64,000 nt of DNA, taken from positions 186,001 through 250,000 of the forward strand of contig NZ_NPDM01000005.1 in NCBI RefSeq assembly GCF_002812085.1. The letters run 5' to 3'. A program made the position numbers and the translations under genes. Below, in pieces: positions 17,298 through 26,150 of this stretch (position 1 is its first letter; the number at the start of each line of letters is the position of its first letter). This DNA is from Leptospira levettii (GTDB taxonomy: Bacteria > Spirochaetota > Leptospiria > Leptospirales > Leptospiraceae). Below the pieces are notes generated by a model. It was given only the letters and a program-made list of their open reading frames with translations, was not told the DNA's origin and did not search any database.

Positions 17298-18346
17298 TGG
17301 CTCACAAACCACTCTTCTCCGTTTCGATAACCCCATAACTCTGCACAGGCGAGAAAGAAAACTTTCCAATAGACAAACCATTTGGTTTTTTCTTTTTCGC
17401 CGTAAGTACTCGCAAGGATAGGCATTAGTTTATCCTTGTTTTCGATCATGTTTTCATACCAAGCTTCAGATGTTCTTGCATAATGGGTTCCATTGACCAC
17501 CCAGTGGTTTTCAATGAGAAAGTCCTTTTGGAAGTACAAAAACAAATCATCAGATGGCATCTGCCCACCTGTAAAAAAATACTTCGCCATCCAGTCCGTT
17601 TCATCAATCACTTCAAAGGGATATGCAAATTCTTTATGTGTGAAGATGTGTACAAAAAACTTTCCATCTGCCACAAGAAACTTGGATAATTTTTCAAAGA
17701 GTTTCTCATAGTTTTTCATGTGTTCTAACATTTCCACAGACACAATGCGATCGAACTTGTCTTTTGTGGTGAACTCATTCATGTCTTTGGTGATGATGGT
17801 GAGGTTTTTTAATCCTCGTTCTTTGGCACGTTTGTCGATGAATTCTTTTTGGGTACGGGAATTGGAAACACCTGTTACTTTACATTTTGGAAATTTTTCA
17901 GCAATATAAAGAGAGATACTACCCCAACCACAACCGAGATCTAGGACACGCATCCCATTTTTTATCTCAGCTCGTTCCACAGTGATGCGTAACATCTCTT
18001 CTTCCGATTCGGCAAAACTAGTATCCAGTGTTGGCCAATACCCAGATGAATATTTCATCCTCGGCCCCATCACATAGGTAAAAAATTCACTTGGAACTTC
18101 GTAATGTTGTTCGTTTGCTGCATCTGTATGCACTGCAATGGGTGAATTTTTAAGTGAATTCACATAATTCATTTTATGCGTTAGTTGTGCGGTGGCATTT
18201 TCTTTACGCTCTTGTTTGATGCGGAGATCAAGTAACTGCCGGATACGGAAACGAATGAGCCAATCCGGGAAAATATCCTTTTCTAAAAGTGAGTTGATAC
18301 TAAACGAAGATGACTCTTCCTTTTTGTTAGAATCAGTGAAATTCAT
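17276..18346 (-). CDS. cfa: Cyclopropane-fatty-acyl-phospholipid synthase family protein
   Basis: A 356-residue SAM-dependent methyltransferase of the CFA synthase family, with the SAM motif VLDLGCGWGS around residues 145-155 and the family block MKYSSGYW ahead of it. CFA synthases methylate cis double bonds of membrane phospholipid acyl chains at the inner membrane surface. It is the last gene of a three-gene minus-strand unit (SDR > DUF1295 > cfa). The neighbouring DUF1295 membrane protein often accompanies cfa in other bacteria, suggesting a lipid-modifying pathway. The exact methylated product is not determined by sequence. Confidence 0.88.
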   Translation of the reverse strand: MNFTDSNKKEESSSFSINSLLEKDIFPDWLIRFRIRQLLDLRIKQERKENATAQLTHKMNYVNSLKNSPIAVHTDAANEQHYEVPSEFFTYVMGPRMKYSSGYWPTLDTSFAESEEEMLRITVERAEIKNGMRVLDLGCGWGSISLYIAEKFPKCKVTGVSNSRTQKEFIDKRAKERGLKNLTIITKDMNEFTTKDKFDRIVSVEMLEHMKNYEKLFEKLSKFLVADGKFFVHIFTHKEFAYPFEVIDETDWMAKYFFTGGQMPSDDLFLYFQKDFLIENHWVVNGTHYARTSEAWYENMIENKDKLMPILASTYGEKEKTKWFVYWKVFFLACAELWGYRNGEEWFVSHYLFRKR

Positions 18347-18363
18347 GTTTTATCCTTTTTTAT

Positions 18364-19182
18364 TTATTGTTTTGGAAACCAAGGGAAAAATGCGTTTGTG
18401 GTGCGCATGTACTCGCGAAATAAATCTCCTTTCGACTGAAGTGAATATTTTTCAGCAAATGGGACACCGGATACAAATCGTAACAACACAAACATAAAGA
18501 CAGGAGTGAAAAGAGAAGCCATTGCTTCTGGTGTGGAAAGGATGGGAATCACTCCAATCCCAAGCCAAATCACCCATTCAAAAAAGTAATTGGGGTGTCT
18601 TGTGTACTTCCAAAGTCCCACATTACACACCTTACCTTTGTTTGCCTGAACGGATAAGAATTTGTGTAAGTCTTTGTCCGCGATGGTTTCCCCCACGACT
18701 CCAAACACAAACAAAATCCAACCAATCCAAACCATCAGAGTTCCATTCGGACCAAATAATCCTACATTCGGAAACAAATTCCACTGAGAGGCAAAGTAAA
18801 AGGGAAATGATAAGAGAAGTGCTAAAGCCCCTTGTAATAAAAAAACATTGGTAAACATTTTACTATGGACTTTGTCTCCATAGTCTTTCCGAAACCCAGC
18901 ATAACGTTTGTCTTCTGGGTGGTTTGTGCGGATCCTTGTGAAATACAAAAACCCCGATAACCGAATCGCCCAAACCCACACTGGGATGAGGACAACTAAT
19001 TTTGCAGCGAGAGTCCCTTTTCCAAAATAAGAAAGGACAGTGGCGATACCCGCAATCACAAGTCCCCAACCCACATCAATGACAGCGTAATTGTCTCGGG
19101 TTTTTCCCCAAAACCACATAAGAGTCATAAAACAAAATGTAAAAATAACAGCTGTTAGATACGGAACTAAAATATTGTCCAA
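18364..19182 (-). CDS. DUF1295 / steroid 5-alpha-reductase-like membrane protein
   Basis: A 272-residue integral membrane protein with about six or seven hydrophobic segments. The C-terminal half has the family signature (LWKYTRHPNYFFEW, then a later RFVSGVPF) found in DUF1295 and steroid 5-alpha-reductase relatives, where it helps bind NADPH. These proteins are thought to reduce or modify fatty or isoprenoid chains, and they often neighbour cyclopropane synthase genes. It is 17 bp upstream of cfa and 34 bp downstream of an SDR gene. Confidence 0.85.
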   Translation of the reverse strand: MDNILVPYLTAVIFTFCFMTLMWFWGKTRDNYAVIDVGWGLVIAGIATVLSYFGKGTLAAKLVVLIPVWVWAIRLSGFLYFTRIRTNHPEDKRYAGFRKDYGDKVHSKMFTNVFLLQGALALLLSFPFYFASQWNLFPNVGLFGPNGTLMVWIGWILFVFGVVGETIADKDLHKFLSVQANKGKVCNVGLWKYTRHPNYFFEWVIWLGIGVIPILSTPEAMASLFTPVFMFVLLRFVSGVPFAEKYSLQSKGDLFREYMRTTNAFFPWFPKQ

Positions 19183-19216
19183 GTGGGTTTTTCCTCTACC
19201 TTGGTTTAGACGGGGT

Positions 19217-20026
19217 TCAATGTGTTTTGAAGTCGTCGTAGAGTTTTTTATAGAGAATTTTTTCTAAAAACTTGGGAGAGAAAAATCGCATCCATTCTAA
19301 AAACTTACCGCTCAAATTGAACGTCACAAGCCTTGCTTCTTTGTCCTTTGCAACCTCCATGAGAACATGGGCCACTTCTTTAGCCGACTTTCGTTTGCCT
19401 TTGGCAGGAGCTTCGGTGAGAAGTTTCCCATCGGAAGCAAGACCAGAAGTGCGGAGTGCCGTGTCCGTATAAGGGACACAAACGAGTGAAACACCAATTC
19501 CCAAATCGAGACTTTCAATGCGAAGGGATTCGAGTGCCGCATGCAGTGCTGACTTGGAAGCTGAGTAAGCAGCGCGCCCAGGCACTCCATACAAAGCAGA
19601 GACAGTTGAGGTGGTAACAATATTGCCTTTGGCTCTTGTCACCAAGGGAAGGAGACCTTTGATGAACTGGACGGGACCAAAAAAATTGGTAGCGAAGGTC
19701 TTCTGGTACACTTCCATCGAGAGGGAATCAAACCGACCATGGGCTGTGATACCTGCGTTATTAAACAGGACATCCACACGTTCGATTCGTTTGGAGATCC
19801 AATCAATGGCATCTTGTACAGAACTTGGGTCGGATAAGTCACATGTGACCCTGTGGAGGATTGTGTCTTTGTGTTTTGCCGTTGGTTCGGGGATGTCTCC
19901 TGCTCGCCTTGCCAAAAGCACCAATTGGCATGGGAAAACAGCGAGTTCTTCGAGTAAGGCCTTTCCGATTCCACTGGATGCACCAGTGATCATTACGACA
20001 GTATCGTTCCAAAATTCTTTTTTCAT
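19217..20026 (-). CDS. Short-chain dehydrogenase/reductase, DltE-like type
   Basis: A 269-residue SDR starting at ATG 20026, preceded by AGGG/GGG purines; the frame is open another 216 bp but that part looks non-coding. Cofactor motif TGASSGIG lies near residues 12-19, NNAG marks the adenine-side loop, and Tyr-x3-Lys occurs in YSASKSAL. The C-terminal helix resembles fatty-acyl/retinol-type SDRs with a membrane-interacting tail (FLEWMRFFSPKFLE). As first gene of the cfa operon it may supply a redox step in lipid modification. The substrate is unknown. Confidence 0.88.
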   Translation of the reverse strand: MKKEFWNDTVVMITGASSGIGKALLEELAVFPCQLVLLARRAGDIPEPTAKHKDTILHRVTCDLSDPSSVQDAIDWISKRIERVDVLFNNAGITAHGRFDSLSMEVYQKTFATNFFGPVQFIKGLLPLVTRAKGNIVTTSTVSALYGVPGRAAYSASKSALHAALESLRIESLDLGIGVSLVCVPYTDTALRTSGLASDGKLLTEAPAKGKRKSAKEVAHVLMEVAKDKEARLVTFNLSGKFLEWMRFFSPKFLEKILYKKLYDDFKTH

Positions 20027-20118
20027 ACTACCCTTTCCCTTCAATTCCCACTCGACAAAGGAAAACCTGCGGTGAGTATCTGACGAGTGAATTTTCAATT
20101 TGAGTGGGTAGAGTTTTG

Positions 20119-21141
20119 ATGGGAAACAAAGTATGGGAAATCCAAGGCAATTTTGGGATCCAAAATTTAAAAGAAACAGAACGTGAAATACCGGAAACAC
20201 TTGCACCCAAAGAAGTACTTGTTCGCCTAACAGCGACTTCACTGAATTATCGTGATTATTTAATGGTGATTGGGACTTACAACCCTAGGCAAAAACTCCC
20301 ACTCATCCCTTGTTCGGATGGTGCTGGTGTTGTGGAAGCTGTTGGATCTGAGGTCACACTCTGGAAAAAAGGAGACCGAGTCCTTCCCATCTTTGCCCAA
20401 AAGTGGTTCGATGGAGCACCCAATATGGACAATCTGCGTTCAACCTTAGGTGGACCAAATGACGGGTGTTTGGCGCATTATGGAAAATTTTCCGAAGAAG
20501 GACTGGTCGCAACCCCAAGCCATCTAACAGACAAAGAAGCGGCCACACTGGGATGTGCTGGTCTTACTGCTTATAATGCAGTAGTGAATTTTGGTGGGAT
20601 CGAACCTGGGAGTGACGTACTTTGCCTTGGCACGGGTGGTGTTTCTTTATTTGCCCTACAATTTGCCAAGATGATGGGAGCTCGTGTCATCATCACTTCC
20701 TCTAGTGACGAAAAATTGGCTCGGGCCAAAACCTTAGGTGCTGATGAAACCATCAATTATGCCACGAAGACCAATTGGGAACGGGATGTCCGAAAACACA
20801 CCAAAATGGCAGGGGCTGATCTTATCATTGAAGTGGGTGGTGCTGGCACCATGCAAAAGTCGATGATGAGTGTGAAACCCTACGGGACCATTGCTCTCAT
20901 CGGTGTCCTTGCCGGTGGTGAGTCGAGTTTATCACTCTATCCCATCCTCATGCAAGGTGTGAAAGTACAAGGGGTGATTGTGGGAAACCGTAGTGACTTT
21001 ACGCGTATGAACCGAGCCATCGAACAAAACAAAATGAAGCCTGTAGTGGACAAAGTGTTCGGTTGGAAAGAAGTTCCGGAAGCGTTAGAGTATCTGCAAA
21101 CGGGAAAACATTTTGGAAAGGTGGTGGTGAATTGGGAATGA
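20119..21141 (+). CDS. Zinc-type alcohol dehydrogenase / quinone reductase-like (MDR)
   Basis: A 340-residue medium-chain dehydrogenase. The N-terminal GroES-like domain carries [11 protein letters not shown] and [10 protein letters not shown]. The NAD(P)-binding domain has the [14 protein letters not shown] loop (about 176-189). The catalytic zinc cysteine typical of true alcohol dehydrogenases is replaced (NYRD context), so it belongs with zinc-free quinone/enoyl reductases. ATG 20119 is chosen over a GTG at 20104. It is divergent from the cfa operon with about 90 bp between them, and ends at a clear terminator hairpin. Confidence 0.88.
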   Translation: MGNKVWEIQGNFGIQNLKETEREIPETLAPKEVLVRLTATSLNYRDYLMVIGTYNPRQKLPLIPCSDGAGVVEAVGSEVTLWKKGDRVLPIFAQKWFDGAPNMDNLRSTLGGPNDGCLAHYGKFSEEGLVATPSHLTDKEAATLGCAGLTAYNAVVNFGGIEPGSDVLCLGTGGVSLFALQFAKMMGARVIITSSSDEKLARAKTLGADETINYATKTNWERDVRKHTKMAGADLIIEVGGAGTMQKSMMSVKPYGTIALIGVLAGGESSLSLYPILMQGVKVQGVIVGNRSDFTRMNRAIEQNKMKPVVDKVFGWKEVPEALEYLQTGKHFGKVVVNWE

Positions 21142-21540
21142 GAGGGTTTTTTAAGTGAGGTAAGAAAATAGCATATCCTTGGAAGACACCAAACTATTTA
21201 TAGATTGGTGTGTTTTTAGAGAATTGTCGGAGGACTTCCTAGCTACTTCCCCGCCTTCACCTGAGACGCCAATCCATCGGTGAAGAGATGGATTTTCTAC
21301 CATTACAATCCGTACAAGACATACACATAATTGAGTGAATTAGAACATTTTGATGAACGAAAAGACTCTTTGTTGGAGTTCTTTTTAACAAACCAATCCA
21401 AAGATTCCAAAGAAACGTACATAATGTCCATATATTATTAGATAAAAAGATTTTTTAAACTTTTTTCCTCCAATCTGTACGATTCTTGCATTCGCTAATC
21501 GCATAGGAGAAGACCCCAAGTGGTCTTTTGATAATGAATC
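21142..21540 (+). other. Intergenic region between dehydrogenase and porin genes
   Basis: A 399-bp stretch without a supported gene. It holds the dehydrogenase terminator (21186-21217), a second stem ATCCATC/GATGGAT (21272-21278 with 21287-21293) followed by TTTT, and a third stem AAGACC/GGTCTT (21510-21515 with 21522-21527) just before the porin start. The middle part (about 21300-21500) is AT-rich and should contain the porin promoter. Confidence 0.5.
21186..21217 (+). terminator. Intrinsic terminator after the dehydrogenase gene
   Basis: ACACCAA (21186-21192) pairs with TTGGTGT (21205-21211), followed closely by TTTTT (21213-21217). Confidence 0.7.
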
Positions 21541-23295
21541 ATGCGAAGATCTTTCTTTTTATTTTTAATCCTTTTGGCAACTGGGTATCCAATCTCTGCT
21601 CAAACCACAACACCCACAACGGAACCGAATGGGACAAGTCCAACTGCTCCCAGTCCGAATCCAAGTCCTTCCATTCAACCCATCCAAGAACCAAAACCAA
21701 GTCCTCCGCCCACTTGGTCAGATGGATTTAGTGCTGGTGCACTTGTTCGTTTTCGACCAGAGATGAAGTATAATTTTGATTTTAATCGGAATACAAATGA
21801 CAATGTCGATTTTACAGGACAAAAGATACAGTTCTTTGTCCAAAAAGAATTCACAAAAGATGTCATTGCCAAAGTCACGTTCCAAGATAGCCGGTTATGG
21901 GGTGCTGAAAAAGGATCATTAACGGGAATAGCAACTGCCAATGATGGGACAAGGCAAAGTACAGATGTAAGAGAAGCGTATATAGAGAGTAAAAATAATT
22001 TTGGTCTCCCCTTACACGTACAAGCTGGTCGTCAAATTTTGCGTTATGGTGATGAACGATTGGTGGGTTCTCTTGATTGGACAAATGTTGGGAGGAGTTT
22101 TGATGGACTTCGTTTCAAATGGGAAGACAAATTCTTTTCTTCACATCTTTTTGTCACCTCAGTAAGCGAACGCCATTCGGATATTGCAGGTAATACAACC
22201 AATTTTGGAGTAAAATCTCAATACAATACTTACCTTGATTGTCCATACAACGGCACAAAAGTGTGTACGCCAAAAATCGATGCACAAAGACAAGAGTTAG
22301 GTGATTCGTACTTCACAGGTTTTTACAATACACTCAAACCATCTGATTATTTGCATATTGATCTGTATTATTTGGGATTACAAAAAGAATACCTTCGCAC
22401 AAACAATTCCCTTGTCCTTACCACAGGAGAGGTGGGAAATCCAAATACACGTGCGGGACGATGGGATGTACTCCATACATATGGAATCCGAGTTACCAAC
22501 AAAACGCAAGCCAGTAAAAAAGCACTTCAAGCAATTGACTATTCCTTTGAATATGCTACCCAAACAGGGACTACAGGTAGGAATATTACTCCCAAGTGGG
22601 ACAGTTTCCAAACCAATGTGAGTTTGGTTGATCCACTCACGAGTACAACATACCAACAAAATTTATACCGCGAAAAAGAACGTTATAAAACCTTCGCCTT
22701 TGGTGCTGACATTGGTTATACGATCTCTAAAGTAAGAATGGGAGTCGCTTATGATGTGGGTAGTGGTGATCCCAATCGCACAGATGGTTCAATTGCATCC
22801 TTCCAAAACCTTTTTCACACAAACCATTTTTTCTATGGAATGGCTGACCAAGTCAGTTGGGTGAATATGAAATCAAAATCTGTGAATATAAGTTATGCCA
22901 CTGAATCTTATGGAACATTCCGAATCGATTATTTTGCCATCGAAAAACACAAATTACAAGATAGTTGGTATGACTTAGTTGGAAATGCCAAATCGGGTGC
23001 GAGTACTGAATCCATTGCCAATAACCAATACGATGTAAGCCAAGTGTTGACAGAAAATGGTACTGGGAACAATCGACCAGTTTCTATGTTAGGTCGTTCC
23101 CTCTTTCGTGAAGTGGATGTAAAATACAATCTTCCTTTCAAAAACATTCTGATCGAAGGCGGGTACAGTATGATTTTTGCGGGAGATGCGATCCAAAACA
23201 AAGTGAATGACCGAACCGTAAATGCTAATGTATATACAAATCAGTTTTCAAAAACTGCACAGTTTGCGTATCTAATGGTAACGGCACAGTTTTAA
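21541..23295 (+). CDS. Outer-membrane porin, alginate-export-like barrel
   Basis: A 584-residue protein with an N-terminal signal peptide (MRRSFFLFLILLATG, likely cleavage after ISA). A Pro/Thr/Ser-rich linker (about 22-58) precedes a large beta-barrel with alternating hydrophobic strands. The block QAGRQILRYGDERLVGS near residue 160-176 is characteristic of the alginate-export (AlgE-like) porin family, and the chain ends in Phe, the usual outer-membrane signal. It probably conducts anionic solutes through the outer membrane; the real substrate is unknown. The ATG has no SD directly upstream. Confidence 0.85.
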   Translation: MRRSFFLFLILLATGYPISAQTTTPTTEPNGTSPTAPSPNPSPSIQPIQEPKPSPPPTWSDGFSAGALVRFRPEMKYNFDFNRNTNDNVDFTGQKIQFFVQKEFTKDVIAKVTFQDSRLWGAEKGSLTGIATANDGTRQSTDVREAYIESKNNFGLPLHVQAGRQILRYGDERLVGSLDWTNVGRSFDGLRFKWEDKFFSSHLFVTSVSERHSDIAGNTTNFGVKSQYNTYLDCPYNGTKVCTPKIDAQRQELGDSYFTGFYNTLKPSDYLHIDLYYLGLQKEYLRTNNSLVLTTGEVGNPNTRAGRWDVLHTYGIRVTNKTQASKKALQAIDYSFEYATQTGTTGRNITPKWDSFQTNVSLVDPLTSTTYQQNLYREKERYKTFAFGADIGYTISKVRMGVAYDVGSGDPNRTDGSIASFQNLFHTNHFFYGMADQVSWVNMKSKSVNISYATESYGTFRIDYFAIEKHKLQDSWYDLVGNAKSGASTESIANNQYDVSQVLTENGTGNNRPVSMLGRSLFREVDVKYNLPFKNILIEGGYSMIFAGDAIQNKVNDRTVNANVYTNQFSKTAQFAYLMVTAQF

Positions 23296-23337
23296 AAAAG
23301 AAATCTAGGTAGCGGGAGAAAGGATAAAAAACTACTC

Positions 23338-23369
23338 ACCATCTTACATAGATTATGATGTAAGATGGT
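23338..23369. terminator. 12-bp hairpin between convergent genes
   Basis: ACCATCTTACAT (23338-23349) pairs perfectly with ATGTAAGATGGT (23358-23369) around an 8-nt loop. On the minus strand it is followed after 7 nt by TTTTTT, so it should end the lipoprotein pair transcript; on the plus strand it may also stop the porin mRNA. Confidence 0.65.
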
Positions 23370-23441
23370 CATTAACCGAAGGTGGATAAGTAAAAGAATA
23401 TCGAAATACAATCCTTCTCTTTTATAATCCTTTTTACCCAC

Positions 23442-23846
23442 CTATTCCACAACCAAACCTTCTATAATGATGGTTCGGCGAGAGTACAAAGCTCTGTTAG
23501 AAGCAAACAAAACTTGTGCTCCTGTTGTGAGCGTTCGGATCACAGAGTCGGCAACATTTTCTTTCGACTCTATCCGAAGGTTCACAATTTTTTTGGCATT
23601 TGGGAGTTCTTCTCGGAATATTTCATCTAACTGGAGTGTGTCGATGGCTTGCGTATCAAACAAATACCAGGAGAGTTTTACTTCGATGTGGAAAGGTCGG
23701 TACTTTTCGTTTGGTTCAAGCTCATTGGAAAAACTAACAGGGATTTTGGTATCTGTCAGTTCATACCGGTAAGTTGCACAACCAGTAAGGAAAATAGAAA
23801 AACAAAATAGTAAAAAAAGTGCGATTTTGTGAAAGGAAAACTTCAT
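23442..23846 (-). CDS. Bor-like lipoprotein
   Basis: A 134-residue lipoprotein: hydrophobic signal (residues 5-20), then lipobox LTGC with Cys22. The mature domain is a small alpha/beta unit with LQLDEIFREELPNAKKIVNLRI and a hydrophobic stretch before a final beta strand. Its layout parallels the gene just upstream and the Bor/Iss surface lipoprotein family, though the match is weak. Its ATG overlaps the stop of the upstream gene by one base, so the two are translationally coupled, which makes the upstream nonsense codon likely to affect it as well. Confidence 0.75.
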   Translation of the reverse strand: MKFSFHKIALFLLFCFSIFLTGCATYRYELTDTKIPVSFSNELEPNEKYRPFHIEVKLSWYLFDTQAIDTLQLDEIFREELPNAKKIVNLRIESKENVADSVIRTLTTGAQVLFASNRALYSRRTIIIEGLVVE

Positions 23847-24229
23847 TAGTTGCCACCTTTGTTTGACGCATAAAGATTTCCACGAATGTGGACTGAATAA
23901 GGCCTAACAATTCCGACTGTAATCAAATCGTAAATCCCATCCATAAATTCATATTCCTCAGTGATTTTTAAATCTCCAACATGGGCATTGGGATATTTTA
24001 AGTAGATTTCGGAGAAAAATTCATCCAAAGTTTGGTCCCTCACATTGGACAGTCCCCAAAATAAATACACTCTTGTGTAGGTAAAATTGAAGGAATGGAT
24101 TTTTTGGTATCCTTCTTCTTTGGTATACCCATTCAAACGGACTTTTTGTTTTCCCTAAGTTTGGTAATACGAAGTATTAGCACATTGTAGGAGAAGGAAT
24201 AGAAGACTCAAAACGATTTTAGATTTCAT
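23846..24229 (-). pseudogene. Bor-like lipoprotein gene interrupted by an in-frame TAG
   Basis: Reading from ATG 24229, the frame encodes a good lipoprotein signal peptide (MKSKIVLSLL, lipobox ending at Cys16), then TSYYQT, then TAG (24155-24157, codon 25). The same frame continues without further stops for 102 codons to 23846 (GKQKVRLNGYTKEEG...), with the Bor-like ending DGIYDLITVGI. Only one base separates it from an intact gene. A restart at TTG 24136 would give 96 residues with no signal peptide. It could be a pseudogene, a stop-codon readthrough case or a sequencing error. Confidence 0.8.
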
Positions 24230-24249
24230 AAAACTCTCAATCACGATTC

Positions 24250-24277
24250 ATTGTACAGAACTGTCGTTAGAGGGCAA
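24250..24277 (-). promoter_or_regulatory. Candidate promoter of the Bor-like lipoprotein pair
   Basis: On the minus strand TTGCCC (24272-24277) and TACAAT (24250-24255) lie 16 nt apart, with the ATG 24229 about 14 nt after the expected transcription start. Confidence 0.45.
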
Positions 24278-24442
24278 TTGTAAAAAAATGCATTCCCATT
24301 GACAAGCGTTATCTAAAATTGCGAAAGAAGTTCTTTTGTTAGGAGGGAGAGAGATCGAACAGGGTAATCATACTGTATAAAATCACTGATTGATTCCATG
24401 TAGACATTGAATTAAAATGACTCTCATACAGTAAACTCATGA

Positions 24443-24760
24443 TCAATTGCAATAATTGGACTCATATTCACTTTGAATCAAATCCGCTGCCTTTTTATTT
24501 TGATACTGCGTGTATGGCAATACCAACATTGGTGTGAATCCAACTGGGCCTGTCCAAAAACCAACACCAAACGATATAGCTGAAATCGCTGTCGTAAAAT
24601 TCCTATTTTCAATTTGAATTTCTCGCATTTGACGTTTCGCATGAAAATACTGAGCAACACATTCTTCCTTGTCATTTTTTGGAGTTTCAGGTATGGAGAT
24701 ACAAGCTCCGAATAACAAAAGTAAATTTATTGTAAATGATTTATGATTTCTTTTGCGCAT
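24443..24760 (-). CDS. Putative lipoprotein, 105 residues
   Basis: A short protein with a basic N-terminus (MRKRNHKS), hydrophobic core and lipobox-like FGAC (Cys20). The mature part has a helical charged segment (KRQMREIQIENRN) and then a hydrophobic Gly-rich segment (SFGVGFWTGPVGFTPML) that may be a membrane hairpin. No family recognised. Its start overlaps the end of the upstream lipoprotein gene by 34 bp; a downstream TTG would remove the overlap but also part of the signal. It is probably the last gene of the ZIP-transporter transcript. Confidence 0.6.
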   Translation of the reverse strand: MRKRNHKSFTINLLLLFGACISIPETPKNDKEECVAQYFHAKRQMREIQIENRNFTTAISAISFGVGFWTGPVGFTPMLVLPYTQYQNKKAADLIQSEYESNYCN

Positions 24761-25323
24761 CGGTCCATTACTTTCAAATTGGCAACTTCAATCATGGATT
24801 CGATTTCACTGGTGCGATAAAATCCATAAATTTCTATCGTTTTTTTCACATTTTCGATGATTTCCATATTGGTGCGTGTGACACCGTTCACCGAAATTTT
24901 ACATAAAAGTTTTACCTCGTATGTGGCGTTACGCACTTGTATTGGCCAGTATCCTGTTAATGGCCAAAATGCAGGCCAAGTTTTCCACATATTAAAGTTT
25001 GATTCAAAATTTGGATACACCTCAATATCAATCAGGTACTTGTCCATTTCCTCATTCACATTTCGATCGGTAGAGACATCTAACACTTGGTTGCTAACTC
25101 GATTGTTCTTTAGGATAGATTTAAAAGTATACTTCCAAGCCTTTGTATAATTGACACTATCAGAAGTAAAAACTTCAAACTTGCCAATGTAAACTGCTTG
25201 GTTTATAAAAGGATAAATGGTATTTTCTGATTCTCTGGGTTGCGGAACTTGTTTGATATCAATCGCACAGGAAATAAAAAGAAAGAAAACCAGGTTACTT
25301 GTAATTTGATTACCATTTAACAT
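24727..25323 (-). CDS. Putative lipoprotein, 198 residues
   Basis: Start ATG 25323 is fixed by the SD GAAGGTGAT located 7 nt upstream; the frame is open much further but runs through the ZIP gene. The N-terminus is a lipoprotein signal (SNLVFFLFISC, Cys near residue 19). The mature domain of about 180 residues is mixed alpha/beta with a conserved-looking WKTWPAFWPLTGYWP segment. The beta-strand pattern before it (YLIDIEVYPNF) resembles lipoproteins such as LptE-like or CsgG-like units, but I cannot assign a family. It follows the ZIP gene by 14 bp. Confidence 0.72.
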   Translation of the reverse strand: MLNGNQITSNLVFFLFISCAIDIKQVPQPRESENTIYPFINQAVYIGKFEVFTSDSVNYTKAWKYTFKSILKNNRVSNQVLDVSTDRNVNEEMDKYLIDIEVYPNFESNFNMWKTWPAFWPLTGYWPIQVRNATYEVKLLCKISVNGVTRTNMEIIENVKKTIEIYGFYRTSEIESMIEVANLKVMDRCAKEIINHLQ

Positions 25324-25337
25324 TTGTATCATCACCT

Positions 25338-26150
25338 TCACCCTAATCCGACATCCAAAGCCATCATGAGCACAAATCCAAACATCGCACCGAGTGTAGA
25401 CATTTCTGTTTCTTTTTCTGTGTGTGATTCTGGAATCAGTTCTTCCACCACCACAAAGATCATGGCTCCTGCCGCAAAAGAAAGAGCAAACGGAAGGATA
25501 CTTTCCACATAAAACACAAGGGCCGCTCCGAGAAGTCCACCAATGGGTTCCACAAAACCAGAAAGTTGGCCATACCAAAAACTTTTTTTGGCACTATACC
25601 CTTCTCGAAGGAGTGGTATGGAAACAGCAGCTCCTTCGGGGATATTTTGGATCCCAATTCCAAAGGCAACCACCACTGCCGCCATAAGAGCTTCGTAAGC
25701 AAATCCATCACCTAAGGCGCCAAAGGCGACACCTACCGCAAGCCCTTCCGGGATATTATGCAAAGTGATGGCAAGGATGAGTAACAAACTCCTCTGGAAA
25801 GATGACTTCCCCCCTTCGAGTCGGTTTTCTTCCAAACCAACGTGTAAATGGGGAAGGAGTTTGTGGAGACCAAACAAAGAAAGTCCACCAGACAAAAACC
25901 CAAGGCTTACATGGAACCAAGCAGGCCCGCCAGCGTTTTCCGAAAGTTCTATAGAAGGGAGTAAGAGTGACCAAAAACTGGCAGCAATCATAATGCCCGA
26001 AGCAAAACCAAGCATCGCATTAAATACAGGCCTTGGCACTGTACGAAAGAAAAACACAAACCCAGCCCCAAAAGCTGTACAAAACCAAGTAAACCCAGTG
26101 GCAAGAAGTGCCAAAACCACTGGATGGAGTGAAAGTAGATCGATAAACAT
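25338..26150 (-). CDS. ZIP family divalent metal transporter (ZupT/GufA-like)
   Basis: A 270-residue inner-membrane protein with about eight hydrophobic segments. The two metal-binding helices are clear: TLHNIPEGLAVGV in TM4 and IQNIPEGAAVSIP in TM5, the paired HNxPEG/NxPEG motifs of the ZIP family. Such transporters bring Zn2+ or Fe2+ into the cytoplasm. The gene directly abuts the upstream gene (TAG then ATG), so they are co-transcribed. No Zur or Fur box is evident by eye. Confidence 0.92.
   Translation of the reverse strand: MFIDLLSLHPVVLALLATGFTWFCTAFGAGFVFFFRTVPRPVFNAMLGFASGIMIAASFWSLLLPSIELSENAGGPAWFHVSLGFLSGGLSLFGLHKLLPHLHVGLEENRLEGGKSSFQRSLLLILAITLHNIPEGLAVGVAFGALGDGFAYEALMAAVVVAFGIGIQNIPEGAAVSIPLLREGYSAKKSFWYGQLSGFVEPIGGLLGAALVFYVESILPFALSFAAGAMIFVVVEELIPESHTEKETEMSTLGAMFGFVLMMALDVGLG

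Noticed and set aside
24136..24138. TTG as a genuine start of the Bor-like protein
   Set aside because: It has no SD and would remove the signal peptide and lipobox that the same frame encodes upstream of the TAG.
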